Shown: positions 34,396 through 42,775 of the stretch, in pieces | Layout of the letters: every line of letters begins with the position of its first letter | Position numbering within the stretch: position 1 is the first letter of the stretch | Source: Sinorhizobium sp. 8-89 | GTDB lineage: Bacteria; Pseudomonadota; Alphaproteobacteria; Rhizobiales; Rhizobiaceae | NCBI RefSeq assembly: GCF_030124325.1 | Contig: NZ_JASKLR010000027.1 | Coordinates: 642 to 64,641 of the forward strand | DNA: 64,000 nucleotides | Direction: 5' to 3' | Notes under the pieces: generated by a model | Seen by the model: only the letters and a program-made list of their open reading frames with translations | The model's database searches: none | What the model was told of the DNA's origin: nothing | Translations under genes and position numbers: made by a program

Positions 34396-35259
34396 TCATT
34401 TGGGCCGGTCCATCTTTGCGACCATGGCGGCGTGAATGACGCTGCCCGTGGCGATCGGGTCGAGCTTTTGCTGACCAAGCGGATCGCCGCGGTCGGCTGC
34501 CTGCCTGAACAGTTCCTGTGCAGCGGCGGGATTGCGCCGCACGCCTTCACCGCTTTCGAACATCAGGCCCAGATTGACCATCGCATCGACATTGCCGCGC
34601 TGGGCGGCGAGACCGTAGAATTTTGCCGCCCCAAGATTGTCTTCCGGCACGACCGTGCCTTCATCCAGCATTACCGCCAGGTTGAACGCGGCGACGTCGT
34701 CGCCGGCCAGCGACGCTCGTTCGAACCAGCGGATTGCCAGTGCGCCGTCGGCGACGGTGCCGACGCCATCGCGATAGGCGACACCGAGATTGTAGGCGGC
34801 GAGGATGTTCCCGGCCGCCGCCGCCTGCTGATAGAGGTTGAATGCCGTCTCCGCTTCCCCGGCCTCGGCGAGCAGGGCGCCGTAATTCACCCTGGCCAGT
34901 GCATGGCCGTTATGCGCGGCTTCCTCCAGAATTCGGCGCGACTGTATCTTCTGCCCAGCCCTGTCGAGAACGCGCGCGAGCTGGAACTGCACCCGCGCGT
35001 TGCCATTCTGGTTATAGGCCTCGCGGCAAGCAGAAAGCGCGATGCCGATCCGGATGTCCTCCGTGTCGACTGCCGGGAACGATCTGTTTCGTTCCAGGTC
35101 GAATTCGCTGCCCGCTTCCCGGTCGCATTGTTCGGCGGCAGTCAGACCGGCGGCACGCGCCGCAGGAAGCGCGATAGTAGCAAATGAAAGAAGCGCGATG
35201 ACCGCCAGCTGAAGAACATTGGCGATGCAAACGCTCTGATTGATCCGGTTGTCCATCAT
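34396..35259 (-). CDS. Exported Sel1-repeat (SLR/TPR-like) protein
   Basis: A 287-residue protein with a signal peptide (VLQLAVIALLSFATIALPAA, then RA) and a solenoid of Sel1-like repeats from about residue 75 to 265, for example AAYNLGVAYRDGVGTVADGA, AAFNLAVMLDEGTVVPEDNL and AMVNLGLMFESGEGVRRNPA. Such proteins act as periplasmic adaptors. It is divergent from the FecR gene, and a Clr box lies 50 bases upstream of its start, so cAMP control is plausible. The start is one of two adjacent ATGs (35259 or 35256). Confidence 0.87.
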   Translation of the reverse strand: MMDNRINQSVCIANVLQLAVIALLSFATIALPAARAAGLTAAEQCDREAGSEFDLERNRSFPAVDTEDIRIGIALSACREAYNQNGNARVQFQLARVLDRAGQKIQSRRILEEAAHNGHALARVNYGALLAEAGEAETAFNLYQQAAAAGNILAAYNLGVAYRDGVGTVADGALAIRWFERASLAGDDVAAFNLAVMLDEGTVVPEDNLGAAKFYGLAAQRGNVDAMVNLGLMFESGEGVRRNPAAAQELFRQAADRGDPLGQQKLDPIATGSVIHAAMVAKMDRPK

Positions 35260-35308
35260 GGTCTCCCTCGTATTGCGGTGATCTTAAGGGCCGTCGCGAT
35301 GCGACACC

Positions 35309-35324
35309 TGTTCCTCGGGAAACA
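35309..35324. promoter_or_regulatory. Predicted Clr (cAMP-dependent Crp-like regulator) binding site
   Basis: TGTTCCTCGGGAAACA fits the Clr consensus HGTYHCNNNNGRWACA, as I recall it from S. meliloti, at every position. It lies in the 215-base gap between the divergent Sel1-repeat and FecR genes, 150 bases before the FecR start. The S. meliloti Clr target SMc02178 occupies the corresponding location near clr/cya, and from memory it also encodes a FecR-domain protein. Confidence 0.75.
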
Positions 35325-35474
35325 GCGATGATCCGGTCCTGACGGCGAGTGTGTGGGTGAGCATCCGCGCCGGCCAAAGAAGAGATGCGTCTTGCATCGC
35401 CGATGCGTGCGGTTATCCTCGGAGGCGCCGGAGGCTCGAACAGGGAGCGTTGCGAGAGGCAGCGGGTAAGGCCG

Positions 35475-36092
35475 ATGCGGCAGATACATGTGAAAAGGCG
35501 AGTTTTTGTCGGCTGCCTGATGCTGGCGGCCATTGTCGGCCAATTGGGGAATGCGGCCACCAATTCGGTGGTCGGCAAGGCCGAGAAGATTCGCGGCAAC
35601 GTTCGCCGTCGCCAGGGAGAGGACGAGGCGCGGTTGGCCGTCGGCGCCTCGGTTCTCGACAACGACTATGTCCTGACGAGCACCAACAGCTTTGCCGATC
35701 TCGCGCTCAGTGAAACGCGCATCCTGCTCGGCCCGCAGACGGAACTCCTGATCGACAGTTTCATCGCCGAGCAGGGCGGCACGCTGGAGCTCGGTCTCGG
35801 CCGGATGGTCTTCGATCGGCCGGAAGGGCTTTCCAAGATGGACGTGGCGGTGCGCACGGCTTTCGGGATGATCGGCGTGCGCGGCACGAAGTTCTTTTGC
35901 GGCCCGAGCCGGGCGGCCTTCGCCGTCTTCGTGGAGCGCGGTGCCGTGTCCGTCGAGGGTGGTGGTGTGACGCGCACGGTTAGGGCCGGCCAGGGCGTCG
36001 ACTTCGACCGGCCCGGTGCCGCACCCTCGGAACCGACGAATTGGGGGCAGGCCCGCATCCGGCAAGCCTATGCGAGCGTCGGGTTGACGTAA
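35475..36092 (+). CDS. Secreted FecR-domain protein, probable Clr target
   Basis: A 205-residue protein. A signal peptide (RRVFVGCLMLAAIVGQLGNA) is followed by a FecR domain (roughly 35-185): VVGKAEKIRGNVRRRQ, LLGPQTELLIDSF, AFGMIGVRGTKFFCGPS and VFVERGAVSVEGGGV. It lacks the transmembrane anti-sigma part of true FecR, so it is a free periplasmic or surface protein. The Clr box upstream and the convergent cyclase gene tie it to cAMP signalling. ATG at 35475 is preferred over upstream starts because the signal peptide begins there. Confidence 0.86.
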   Translation: MRQIHVKRRVFVGCLMLAAIVGQLGNAATNSVVGKAEKIRGNVRRRQGEDEARLAVGASVLDNDYVLTSTNSFADLALSETRILLGPQTELLIDSFIAEQGGTLELGLGRMVFDRPEGLSKMDVAVRTAFGMIGVRGTKFFCGPSRAAFAVFVERGAVSVEGGGVTRTVRAGQGVDFDRPGAAPSEPTNWGQARIRQAYASVGLT

Positions 36093-36095
36093 AGT

Positions 36096-36190
36096 AATTC
36101 CAGGAAAGGTGTGGAACGGTTTTCCGTCCGGATTGCATGGTTTCAAGGAGTTAGAGGATTTCACTGGTTCAAAGAAGCTATGAAATGCTC
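36096..36190. repeat. Second family of intergenic repeat, copy 1
   Basis: AATTCCAGGAAAGGTGTGGA leads into ACGGTTTTCCGTCCGGA. The same core occurs at 39576. The unit sits between the convergent FecR and cyclase genes and could form a hairpin from TTCC/GGAA elements, so it may double as a transcript end. Confidence 0.6.
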
Positions 36191-36204
36191 TTAACGGCCG
36201 GCTC

Positions 36205-38082
36205 TCATTCTGCTTGGGACGGCAGGTCAGCGACCGTGAAAAGCTCCATCGGCCCGAAGCCGCGGATATCGTGGCGTCCAAGCGCCCGAAGAAGCGTGCC
36301 CGTTTGCGCCGCGGCTGCCGGTCCGATGCAGATTGCCGTTCCAAGGAATTTGTTCGCGTCCTGAAGCCTGGCGGCCAGGTTCACAGCGTTGCCATGCGCG
36401 GTGTAGTCGAGCTTGCCTCCGGCGCCCACCTCGCCGAGGATCGCGGGCCCGGTTTCGACGCCGATCCGAGTCCTGCCGAAACCGTTTTCCGCAAATTGCG
36501 GCCGCTGACGCATCTCTTCGGTTAATGCGTGGATCGCCACGGCGCATTCGATGGCCTTGTTGACGTGATCGTCGAGGTCCTCCGGCGCGTTGAAAAGCGC
36601 ATGCACCGCGTCGCCGACCACCTTGTCAACCATGCCGCCATGGCCTGCGACAAGCGCGTTCACTTCCGCGAAATAGATGTCGAGCAGAGCCACGAGTTCG
36701 CGAGGGCCGAGCTTGTGGGCCAGCGTCGAGAACCCCTCGATATCGGTGAAGAGCGCGGTGACGATGCGCTCCTCGCCGGCGACGCGTCCGGCATTCGGCT
36801 GGTCTATGTAGCGCGCCACGACGGACTGCGGCAGATATTGCGAAAATTTCTGCCGGGCGATCGCCTCCGCGCGGCGTACGTGGGCAAGTTGCAGCGCACT
36901 CGTTACGACGAGCACTGAAACCAGCGCTGCCCCGATGCCGACTGCATCGACGAGCCAGCCCGTTGCCGCGTAAATCGCGCCGGCGCTGGCAACGACGAAG
37001 AGCAGCGCGAGGAGACCGAGGGCGAGTGTCGCTTGCGGCCGAAGTCGGATCGCGCCAAAGGCTGCGATCGTGCCGGCTGCCAGGCTGAACAAGGCTTCGG
37101 CGAATGGCAGCCCGTCATGCCGATAAGGAACGAAGCCGGTCATAACGGCATTGGCGATGTCGGCGTGGATCTGTACCGAAGGCTCGAGCGGCATCGAGGC
37201 GCTGGGTCTAAGCCCGCCGAGACTTGGCATGCTGCTGCCGATAAAGACCAGTTTGCCCGCGAGACGGCTTCTGCCGACCGTGTTTGGCATGACGTCGGCG
37301 GCCGAGATCGTGCGCGCGGCAATCGCACCTTCCGAGCTTGCCACGAAACGCAGGTTGCCGGCCCGGTCGAGGGGGATGATTGCATGATCGAGCCGCAGCC
37401 AGGCAGGCTCGCCGCCGAGCACCGGGGTGCTGCTCCCGGCCGCGAGCCTTCCCGCTTCGATGCCGAGCGCCGGATATGCGTCGTTGCCGAGAATCGCAAA
37501 AGCCTGCGCCCGTCGCACGCGAGCGTCTTCGTCGCCGACGAGAAAGCCGGCAGTGGCCGCCCTGGACCGGTCCATGAATTCCGGGCAGGACGTTTCCGCC
37601 CCCGCGATAAACCACAGGTCGGGAACGGCAAGCCTGCGTCGCAGGGCGAGCGGAGGAACGGGGCGTGGATGCTCCAGAGCACGGTCGGCGGCGAGAAAGC
37701 CCAGAACGACGGGTGCATTTGCAATCGCGGAAGCAAGCGCGACATTGCCGGCGGAGTCGGGCTCGCATTCGGTACTGAAGACGAAGTCGACCGCAATCAC
37801 CTTTGCTCCCGCCGTGGAGAGCCGCGATATCAGAGCGGCCGTGGCCGCCCGGTCCCAGTTTCCAGAGCCGAGCGCTTCATGGGCCTTGCGATCGATATCG
37901 ACCACGATGATGTCCGGCGACCGCGGCGAGGTCACCCATTGCGTGAGATTGTCGAAGAAAAGTTCGCGTGGGGTTTTGAAAACGGTTTCGCCGTAGAGAT
38001 AGAGAAGCAGCGCCGCCGCCAGGCTTGCGATGATCCCGCCGAAGAGCGGGGTGACGCGATAGTGGCGGCGTTGCGCGCTCAA
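36205..38082 (-). CDS. CHASE2-domain transmembrane adenylate cyclase
   Basis: A 625-residue class III cyclase. TM1 (about 13-30) and an extracytoplasmic CHASE2 sensor (about 35-310) are followed by three closely spaced helices (about 325-400) and a cyclase catalytic domain (about 435-615). The catalytic domain has both metal Asp residues (FTDIEGF; VVGDAVH), the adenine-selecting Lys (MVDKVVGD) and the Asp of KLDYTAHG, indicating ATP as substrate. It lies five bases after clr, forming an operon in which the cyclase makes the ligand for the regulator. It corresponds to the CyaD-type receptor cyclases of S. meliloti; which paralogue cannot be told here. Confidence 0.92.
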   Translation of the reverse strand: MSAQRRHYRVTPLFGGIIASLAAALLLYLYGETVFKTPRELFFDNLTQWVTSPRSPDIIVVDIDRKAHEALGSGNWDRAATAALISRLSTAGAKVIAVDFVFSTECEPDSAGNVALASAIANAPVVLGFLAADRALEHPRPVPPLALRRRLAVPDLWFIAGAETSCPEFMDRSRAATAGFLVGDEDARVRRAQAFAILGNDAYPALGIEAGRLAAGSSTPVLGGEPAWLRLDHAIIPLDRAGNLRFVASSEGAIAARTISAADVMPNTVGRSRLAGKLVFIGSSMPSLGGLRPSASMPLEPSVQIHADIANAVMTGFVPYRHDGLPFAEALFSLAAGTIAAFGAIRLRPQATLALGLLALLFVVASAGAIYAATGWLVDAVGIGAALVSVLVVTSALQLAHVRRAEAIARQKFSQYLPQSVVARYIDQPNAGRVAGEERIVTALFTDIEGFSTLAHKLGPRELVALLDIYFAEVNALVAGHGGMVDKVVGDAVHALFNAPEDLDDHVNKAIECAVAIHALTEEMRQRPQFAENGFGRTRIGVETGPAILGEVGAGGKLDYTAHGNAVNLAARLQDANKFLGTAICIGPAAAAQTGTLLRALGRHDIRGFGPMELFTVADLPSQAE

Positions 38083-38087
38083 CCGAC

Positions 38088-38792
38088 CTAGCCCTCCTCG
38101 GGATCGGCGACGCTCAGCAGTTTATCTACATTACAGCAAATGATGCCGTCCGCGCGTTTCAGCGCACCGCATTCCTCGAGCGACAGAATAGCGCGATTCA
38201 CCTTTGGCCGGCTCGCACCGAGAATGGCGGCGATATCGGTCTGGCTCAAGGTCAGGCGCAGATTGGCGCTGCTCGGAAGCTCTTGACCGTGGATCTGTTT
38301 GAGCGTTGCAAGAAAGAAGCGGGCAACGCGGGCATGGAGGTCATAGAGCGCAATCGTTTCCAGCCGCTCCGTCGTATCGCGAAGCTGCGCGCAGAGAAAG
38401 CGGATCACCGCTTCGGCGATCTGTGGCCTATGGGTGATGAGATCGAGAAAGGCTTTCTTGCCGATCACATAGCCTTCGGCTGCGGTGACCGCCGTCGCAT
38501 CGGCCGACCGCGGCTGTCCGTCGAGCAAGGCCATTTCTCCGAAGAGCGAACCGGCTTCATGCTGGCGCAGCATCAGTTCGCGGCCCTGCGGCGTGAACAG
38601 CGAAAGCTTGATGCGGCCGGACACCACGACGACCATGTAGTTGCCGTCGTCGCCGCGCTGGAAGATGACCGTGCCCGCAGGCCATTTCCGGTACGTGGCG
38701 ATGCCGGCGAGTTCCGTCAGCGTCTCCTTGTCGAACTCCTCGAAAATCGGAAAGGATCGCCAGAAGGCGGGACTCCTGTTGACTTCGGTCAT
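38088..38792 (-). CDS. clr: Crp/Fnr-family cyclic-nucleotide-dependent regulator Clr
   Basis: A 234-residue protein with a cyclic-nucleotide-binding domain (about 12-130), including the phosphate-binding cassette FGEMALLDGQPRSADA (84-99, with Arg95 and Ser96), a dimerisation helix, and a Crp-type helix-turn-helix at about 182-203 (SQTDIAAILGASRPKVNRAI). In S. meliloti, Clr activates symbiosis genes when bound to cAMP. A downstream receptor cyclase and a nearby perfect Clr box support orthology. ATG at 38792 follows GGGGGAGA; an upstream frame from 38864 is open but lacks a comparable ribosome site. Confidence 0.9.
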   Translation of the reverse strand: MTEVNRSPAFWRSFPIFEEFDKETLTELAGIATYRKWPAGTVIFQRGDDGNYMVVVVSGRIKLSLFTPQGRELMLRQHEAGSLFGEMALLDGQPRSADATAVTAAEGYVIGKKAFLDLITHRPQIAEAVIRFLCAQLRDTTERLETIALYDLHARVARFFLATLKQIHGQELPSSANLRLTLSQTDIAAILGASRPKVNRAILSLEECGALKRADGIICCNVDKLLSVADPEEG

Positions 38793-39055
38793 GAGATCTC
38801 CCCCGTACGCGTCCCCTTGCAACGCGTTGAAATTCTTCGCCCAGTCCTTCCGTCGTTGCAACATAAAAAGAGCTGTATGGAAGGGGTCGGCGGCCGTGGG
38901 AAGCGGCGGCAGAGGCGTGATTTCAAAGCATCGGTTGACGATAAATCGTGTCTGTCACTGCATTGTGAACGATCTGTCGCCGGTTGTGCAGCTAGATGTT
39001 TTTGAAAATGCTGATATTTCTCCCTCTAACAGATTTCCAATCAGGAGCCTCGCGC

Positions 39056-39496
39056 ATGTCTCAGAATGTCATCGTCCTTATTGGGCGCATCCTCCTTTCG
39101 ATCATCTTCATCATGTCGGGTTTCGGCAAGCTGACCGATCCCACGGCAACCGCCGGCATGATCACCGGCGCCGGATGGCCGGCGGCAACCGCGCTCGCCT
39201 ATCTCGCCGGCCTGTTTGAACTCGTTGCCGGTCTCGCCATCGTCGTCGGCTTTCAGACGCGCATTGCGTCCTATCTGCTCGCCGCATTCTGCCTGGTCAC
39301 CGCTTTCGTCTTCCATGGCGGCGCCATCAACGTTCCGGACTTTCCGCCGGCTGCCAACGGCCTGCTGACCGTCTTCAACCAGATCATGATGATGAAGAAC
39401 ATCACGATCGCCGGTGCTTTCCTCGTACTCGCCGCCTTCGGTCCGGGCGCCCTTTCGCTCGACGCCCGCACTGGAAAGGTCCTCGCCACCGCGTAA
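39056..39496 (+). CDS. DoxX family membrane protein
   Basis: A 146-residue, four-helix protein with the DoxX pattern: GRILLSIIFIMSGFGKLTDP at the N-terminus, the AYLAGLFELVAGLAIVVG helix and FVFHGGAI with a conserved His. DoxX proteins are linked to thiol and oxidative-stress handling, but this branch is uncharacterised. ATG at 39056 (MSQNVIVLIG) is preferred to the longer frame from 38996, and a terminator follows 30 bases after the stop. Confidence 0.88.
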   Translation: MSQNVIVLIGRILLSIIFIMSGFGKLTDPTATAGMITGAGWPAATALAYLAGLFELVAGLAIVVGFQTRIASYLLAAFCLVTAFVFHGGAINVPDFPPAANGLLTVFNQIMMMKNITIAGAFLVLAAFGPGALSLDARTGKVLATA

Positions 39497-39527
39497 GGCG
39501 TGAGGGAACGTTTCCGACAAACGCGAA

Positions 39528-39557
39528 GAACCCGCCGGCCGCTCCGGCGGGTTCTTT
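39528..39557 (+). terminator. Rho-independent terminator of the DoxX gene
   Basis: Eleven-base perfect arms GAACCCGCCGG and CCGGCGGGTTC with loop CCGCT, followed by TTTGCGTTG. This is the cleanest terminator in the window. Confidence 0.9.
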
Positions 39558-39575
39558 GCGTTGTGGCGTGTCGTT

Positions 39576-39650
39576 AGAGCAATTCCAGAAAAAGTGCGTA
39601 ACGGCTTTCCGTCCGGAACTGTGTCTTTCAATGACACGATGAAATGAACC
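39576..39650. repeat. Second family of intergenic repeat, copy 2
   Basis: AATTCCAGAAAAAGTGCGTA, then ACGGCTTTCCGTCCGGA, matching the unit at 36096 across about 40 bases. It ends beside the fucU stop codon. Confidence 0.6.
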
Positions 39651-40078
39651 TAGGGGTAAATGACGCCCTTGCGCAGAATGACGTTGCCGTAGAGGCGCGG
39701 CTCGCTGGTCTGCACCACCGTGTGTGCCGCCTTTACGCGCGGATAGAAATCGGCGCCTAACAGCGGCACGACGTTGCGCGCCGGCTCATGCTTGCCGCAG
39801 CATTCGATGATTTCACGATGCACCGGGTCGAGCGCGTGCTTGTCCTGTTTGACGGTGGCGCGGAAGATCGCCTCGGGTACGAAATCGTCGATCGGCAGAA
39901 CACTCAGGATCGCATCGAGCACCGGGATGAGGCCATGTCCGTCGAGGCGGACCAGGCGACGCGCGTGTTCCTGGCCAGGATAATTTCCGTCGACGAGCGC
40001 GATCTCGTCGCCGTGACCCATTGCTCTCAACGCCGAGAGAAGTTCCGGGCCGAGCAGCGGGTTTATTCCTTTCAGCAT
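39650..40078 (-). CDS. fucU: RbsD/FucU-family sugar mutarotase
   Basis: A 142-residue protein with the RbsD/FucU decamer-type motifs: MLKGINPLLGPELLSALRAM, HGDEIALVDGNYPG with the conserved Asp/His region, and the C-terminal YGNVILRKGV. FucU interconverts sugar anomers. Its start overlaps the stop of the ROK regulator gene (TAATG), so the two are translated from one mRNA. The preferred sugar is not predictable from sequence. Association with the fructose cluster suggests it prepares an uptake substrate. Confidence 0.9.
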   Translation of the reverse strand: MLKGINPLLGPELLSALRAMGHGDEIALVDGNYPGQEHARRLVRLDGHGLIPVLDAILSVLPIDDFVPEAIFRATVKQDKHALDPVHREIIECCGKHEPARNVVPLLGADFYPRVKAAHTVVQTSEPRLYGNVILRKGVIYP

Positions 40079-41310
40079 TAACTAAGCTCCTTGAAGAGGA
40101 CATTAGTGTCCAAGAGATAACGGGAAAACAACGGGAGGCTTGCACCGCCGATCGCCCGGGCGTGGCTTCCGACGGCGCCTTCCACAAGATCCGGAACCGT
40201 CACGCCCTGCAGGTCGAGCGTTTGCAGCGCCCGGCGCGTCGCCGTAAGGATGCGTGCCCGAACCCAGGGCGGGAAACCACCATCGATGACTGCCGCCGAG
40301 AAATCGATGATCGAGGCGGCGGAGACCACGGCTTGGGCAAGCGCCGCGGCCGTGTCCTGGATCCAGATCTCCAGCGGTTCGCCGAAGTCGATCCAGTCAT
40401 CTGCGGAATACCAGAGCGGCTGCGGATCGATGCCGCGCTCGCGCAGCAGGTTTTCAAGCACGAAGACCGAAGCGATCTTCAGCAATTGCGTGGATTTGCC
40501 ATCCTTGCCCGAGACCGGCAACGGGCCGACCGCTCCGGCGGTCCCGGTCCGTCCGGAAAAGAGGGCGGAGTTGAGGACGATACCGCCGCCGATGAACGAG
40601 CCGATGTAGAAATAGACGAAGTCGGGATAGCTGGAGCCGACGCCAAAGGCGAGTTCCGCTCCACAGGCGCTCGTTCCGTCGTTCTGGAGAAAGACCGCAT
40701 GGGGTACCCGCGCGGCAACGGCCGCCTGCAGGTTCGTATCACGCCACCGATCCATTTCCTCCCGCGGCGCGCCGACTTCCTCGGCCCAGTTCCAGAGCTC
40801 GAAGGGGGTCGCAATGCCGACGCCGGCGATGCGCGCGCGCTGCTCGGGCGCGAGTTGCCGCTCGAGCTTCTCGATGCCGCCGATGATGAAGGCGACGAGG
40901 TCCTCGGGCAGCGGATAGGTGTGGATCTGGTGCAGATGCAGCCGGATATTGCCGACGAAATCCATCAGCACCAAGTCGGCGCTGCGGCGGCCGATCTTCA
41001 CGCCGAACGAATAGACCGCATCCGGATTGAGGCGCATCGGGATCGAGGGCTGGCCGACGCGGCCACGTACCGGAGCGCCGCGGATCAAGAGGCCATCGCG
41101 TTCCAGCGCGCGCATGATGACGGAGACGGTCTGCGCGGAGAGGCCGGAGCGTCGGGCGATATCCGCTTTCGAGAGGCTGCCGTGGCGGCGGACCAGCGAC
41201 ATGACGAGCCGTTCGTTATAGGCGCGCACGCGTGTCTGGTTCGCTCCTCCGCTTGGGTCGACCACATCCGGTTGCGTCGATCCCCCGCGGGAATCGTGTG
41301 TTATCGACAT
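40078..41310 (-). CDS. frcR: ROK-family transcriptional regulator of the fructose cluster
   Basis: A 410-residue protein with an N-terminal winged helix (about 30-90; LVMSLVRRHGSLSKADIARR, then SGLSAQTVSVIMRALERDGL) and a ROK sugar-kinase-like domain. The usual ROK zinc-binding CxCGxxGC is absent: the corresponding part reads FSGRTGTAGAVGPLPV. It is divergent from frcB, the position of frcR in S. meliloti. It should repress or activate frcBCAK in response to sugar. It starts at 41310 (MSITHDSRGGS). Confidence 0.9.
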   Translation of the reverse strand: MSITHDSRGGSTQPDVVDPSGGANQTRVRAYNERLVMSLVRRHGSLSKADIARRSGLSAQTVSVIMRALERDGLLIRGAPVRGRVGQPSIPMRLNPDAVYSFGVKIGRRSADLVLMDFVGNIRLHLHQIHTYPLPEDLVAFIIGGIEKLERQLAPEQRARIAGVGIATPFELWNWAEEVGAPREEMDRWRDTNLQAAVAARVPHAVFLQNDGTSACGAELAFGVGSSYPDFVYFYIGSFIGGGIVLNSALFSGRTGTAGAVGPLPVSGKDGKSTQLLKIASVFVLENLLRERGIDPQPLWYSADDWIDFGEPLEIWIQDTAAALAQAVVSAASIIDFSAAVIDGGFPPWVRARILTATRRALQTLDLQGVTVPDLVEGAVGSHARAIGGASLPLFSRYLLDTNVLFKELS

Positions 41311-41333
41311 GCCACCGTCTCCTCCCGTTGGCA

Positions 41334-41440
41334 CATTGCATGATTCCTTAAATCGGGAACCGATTTGAGGGCAAATCACGCTACAAATTCAAAGTTCTAC
41401 AGCGACCCTTGCGCGTCTGATCGGATGCGAGGCGCTGTAG
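41334..41440 (+). repeat. RIME-like intergenic repeat, copy 6
   Basis: GCATGATTCCTTAAATCGGG with AACCGATTT palindrome arms, then TTGCGCGTCTGATCGGATGC and GAGGCGCTGTAG. It occupies the first third of the 385-base divergent gap between frcR and frcB. Confidence 0.78.
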
Positions 41441-41539
41441 ATGCTCGCTCGGCGCGAGTCTGTTGTTTCCACTTCAGGTCGATCTGTCAATTTGCCGGAC
41501 GGTCCGGGGTTCCTCCAAGCTCGTCCCGAGCCTAAGAAT

Positions 41540-41640
41540 GCCACAACGGAATAATAATTCAATTTGATTTATTTATTGACACCCAGAAAGTTTGGTGTTT
41601 GACTTACCTTCGGAAGCGCCGTCCGCAGGAGGAGAATGCT
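41540..41640 (+). promoter_or_regulatory. AT-rich control region of frcB
   Basis: Against a GC-rich background, 41551-41580 is strongly AT-rich (AATAATAATTCAATTTGATT, then TATTTATTGAC). TTGACA at 41576-41581 could be a -35 element; the match at -10 spacing is poor. A second TTGACT lies at 41599. The A/T tract resembles NagC/Mlc-type ROK operators, so FrcR may bind here. Confidence 0.45.
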
Positions 41641-41695
41641 GCGGCGACGATGCCTGTGCCGGTCCACCGGCGTTTTTCATCCTTGGGAGGGTTTT

Positions 41696-42721
41696 ATGAA
41701 GAAAACAGTTCTTTCTGCCGCATTCGGTGCGCTCGCACTTGGCGTGGTCTTCGCTTCGCCGTCGCAAGCCGCCGACGTTTCCGCCTGCCTCATCACCAAG
41801 ACCGACACCAATCCCTTTTTCGTGAAGATGAAGGAAGGTGCCACCGCCAAGGCCCAGGAACTCGGCATGACGCTGAAATCCTATGCCGGCAAGATCGACG
41901 GTGATTCGGAAAGCCAGGTCGCAGCAATCGAGACCTGCATTGCCGATGGTGCCAAGGGCATCCTGCTGACGGCGTCCGACACCAAGGGCATCGTGCCACA
42001 GGTGCAGAAGGCTCGTGAGGCCGGCTTGCTGGTCATCGCGCTCGACACCCCACTCGAGCCGCTCGATGCCGCTGACGCGACCTTCGCGACGGACAACCTG
42101 CTCGCCGGCAAGCTGATCGGCCAGTGGGCGGCCGCGACGCTGGGTGACGCCGCCAAGGATGCCAAGGTCGCCTTCCTCGACCTGACGCCGTCGCAGCCGA
42201 CGGTCGACGTGTTGCGCGACCAGGGCTTCATGATCGGCTTCGGCATCGATCCGAAGGATCCGAACAAGATCGGTGACGAGGACGACCCGCGCATCGTTGG
42301 CCACGACGTCACCAACGGCAACGAAGAGGGTGGTCGTACGGCTATGGAGAACCTCCTGCAGAAGGATCCGACCATCAACGTCGTGCACACGATCAACGAG
42401 CCGGCCGCCGCTGGTGCCTATGAGGCGCTGAAAGCCGTCGGCCGCGAAAAGGACGTGCTGATCGTTTCCGTCGATGGTGGCTGACCGGGCGTCAAGAACG
42501 TGGCCGACGGCGTCATCGGCGCGACGTCGCAGCAATATCCGCTGATGATGGCCGCGCTCGGCATCGAGGCGATCAAGAAATTCGCAGACACCGGCGAAAA
42601 GCCGAAGCCGACCGAGGGCAAGGACTTCGTCGACACCGGCGTTTCGCTCGTCACCGACAAGCCGGTTTCAGGCGTCGAGTCGATCGACACCAAGGTCGGT
42701 ACGGAAAAGTGCTGGGGTTAA
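41696..42721 (+). pseudogene. frcB: Fructose ABC transporter periplasmic binding protein, interrupted by an in-frame TGA
   Basis: The frame from 41696 encodes a signal peptide ([20 protein letters not shown]) and a type I sugar-binding protein closely resembling S. meliloti FrcB, 341 residues to the TAA at 42719-42721. Codon 263 (42482-42484) is TGA where the family has Cys (DGG-Cys-PGVK). The frame before and after is intact and in register, with no frameshift. Translation as written gives 262 residues, missing the last helix-strand elements and part of the second lobe. A single-base change from TGC, or a base-call error, explains it most simply. Ribosome site GGGAGGG precedes the ATG. Confidence 0.88.
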
Positions 42722-42751
42722 TCGCCCGGCGATCCGGTGACCATGTACAGG

Positions 42752-42775
42752 GAAGGGCGGCCCCGGCCGCCCTTC
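42752..42775 (+). promoter_or_regulatory. Intercistronic stem-loop between frcB and frcC
   Basis: Arms GAAGGGCGGCC and GGCCGCCCTTC pair perfectly over 11 bases with a two-base loop (four bases in practice). It lies 30 bases after the frcB stop and has no U-tract. Hairpins in this place typically protect the binding-protein message and lower downstream expression; partial termination is the alternative. Confidence 0.75.

Noticed and set aside
42482-42520. Selenocysteine insertion at the frcB TGA
   Set aside because: Sugar-binding proteins are not known selenoproteins, and the downstream stem is weak and made of coding sequence. Mutation or sequence error is far more likely, though it is noted as checkable.
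42500-42721. A separate small gene after frcB
   Set aside because: It is in the same frame as frcB and matches the C-terminal part of FrcB, so it is the continuation after the in-frame TGA, not an independent gene.
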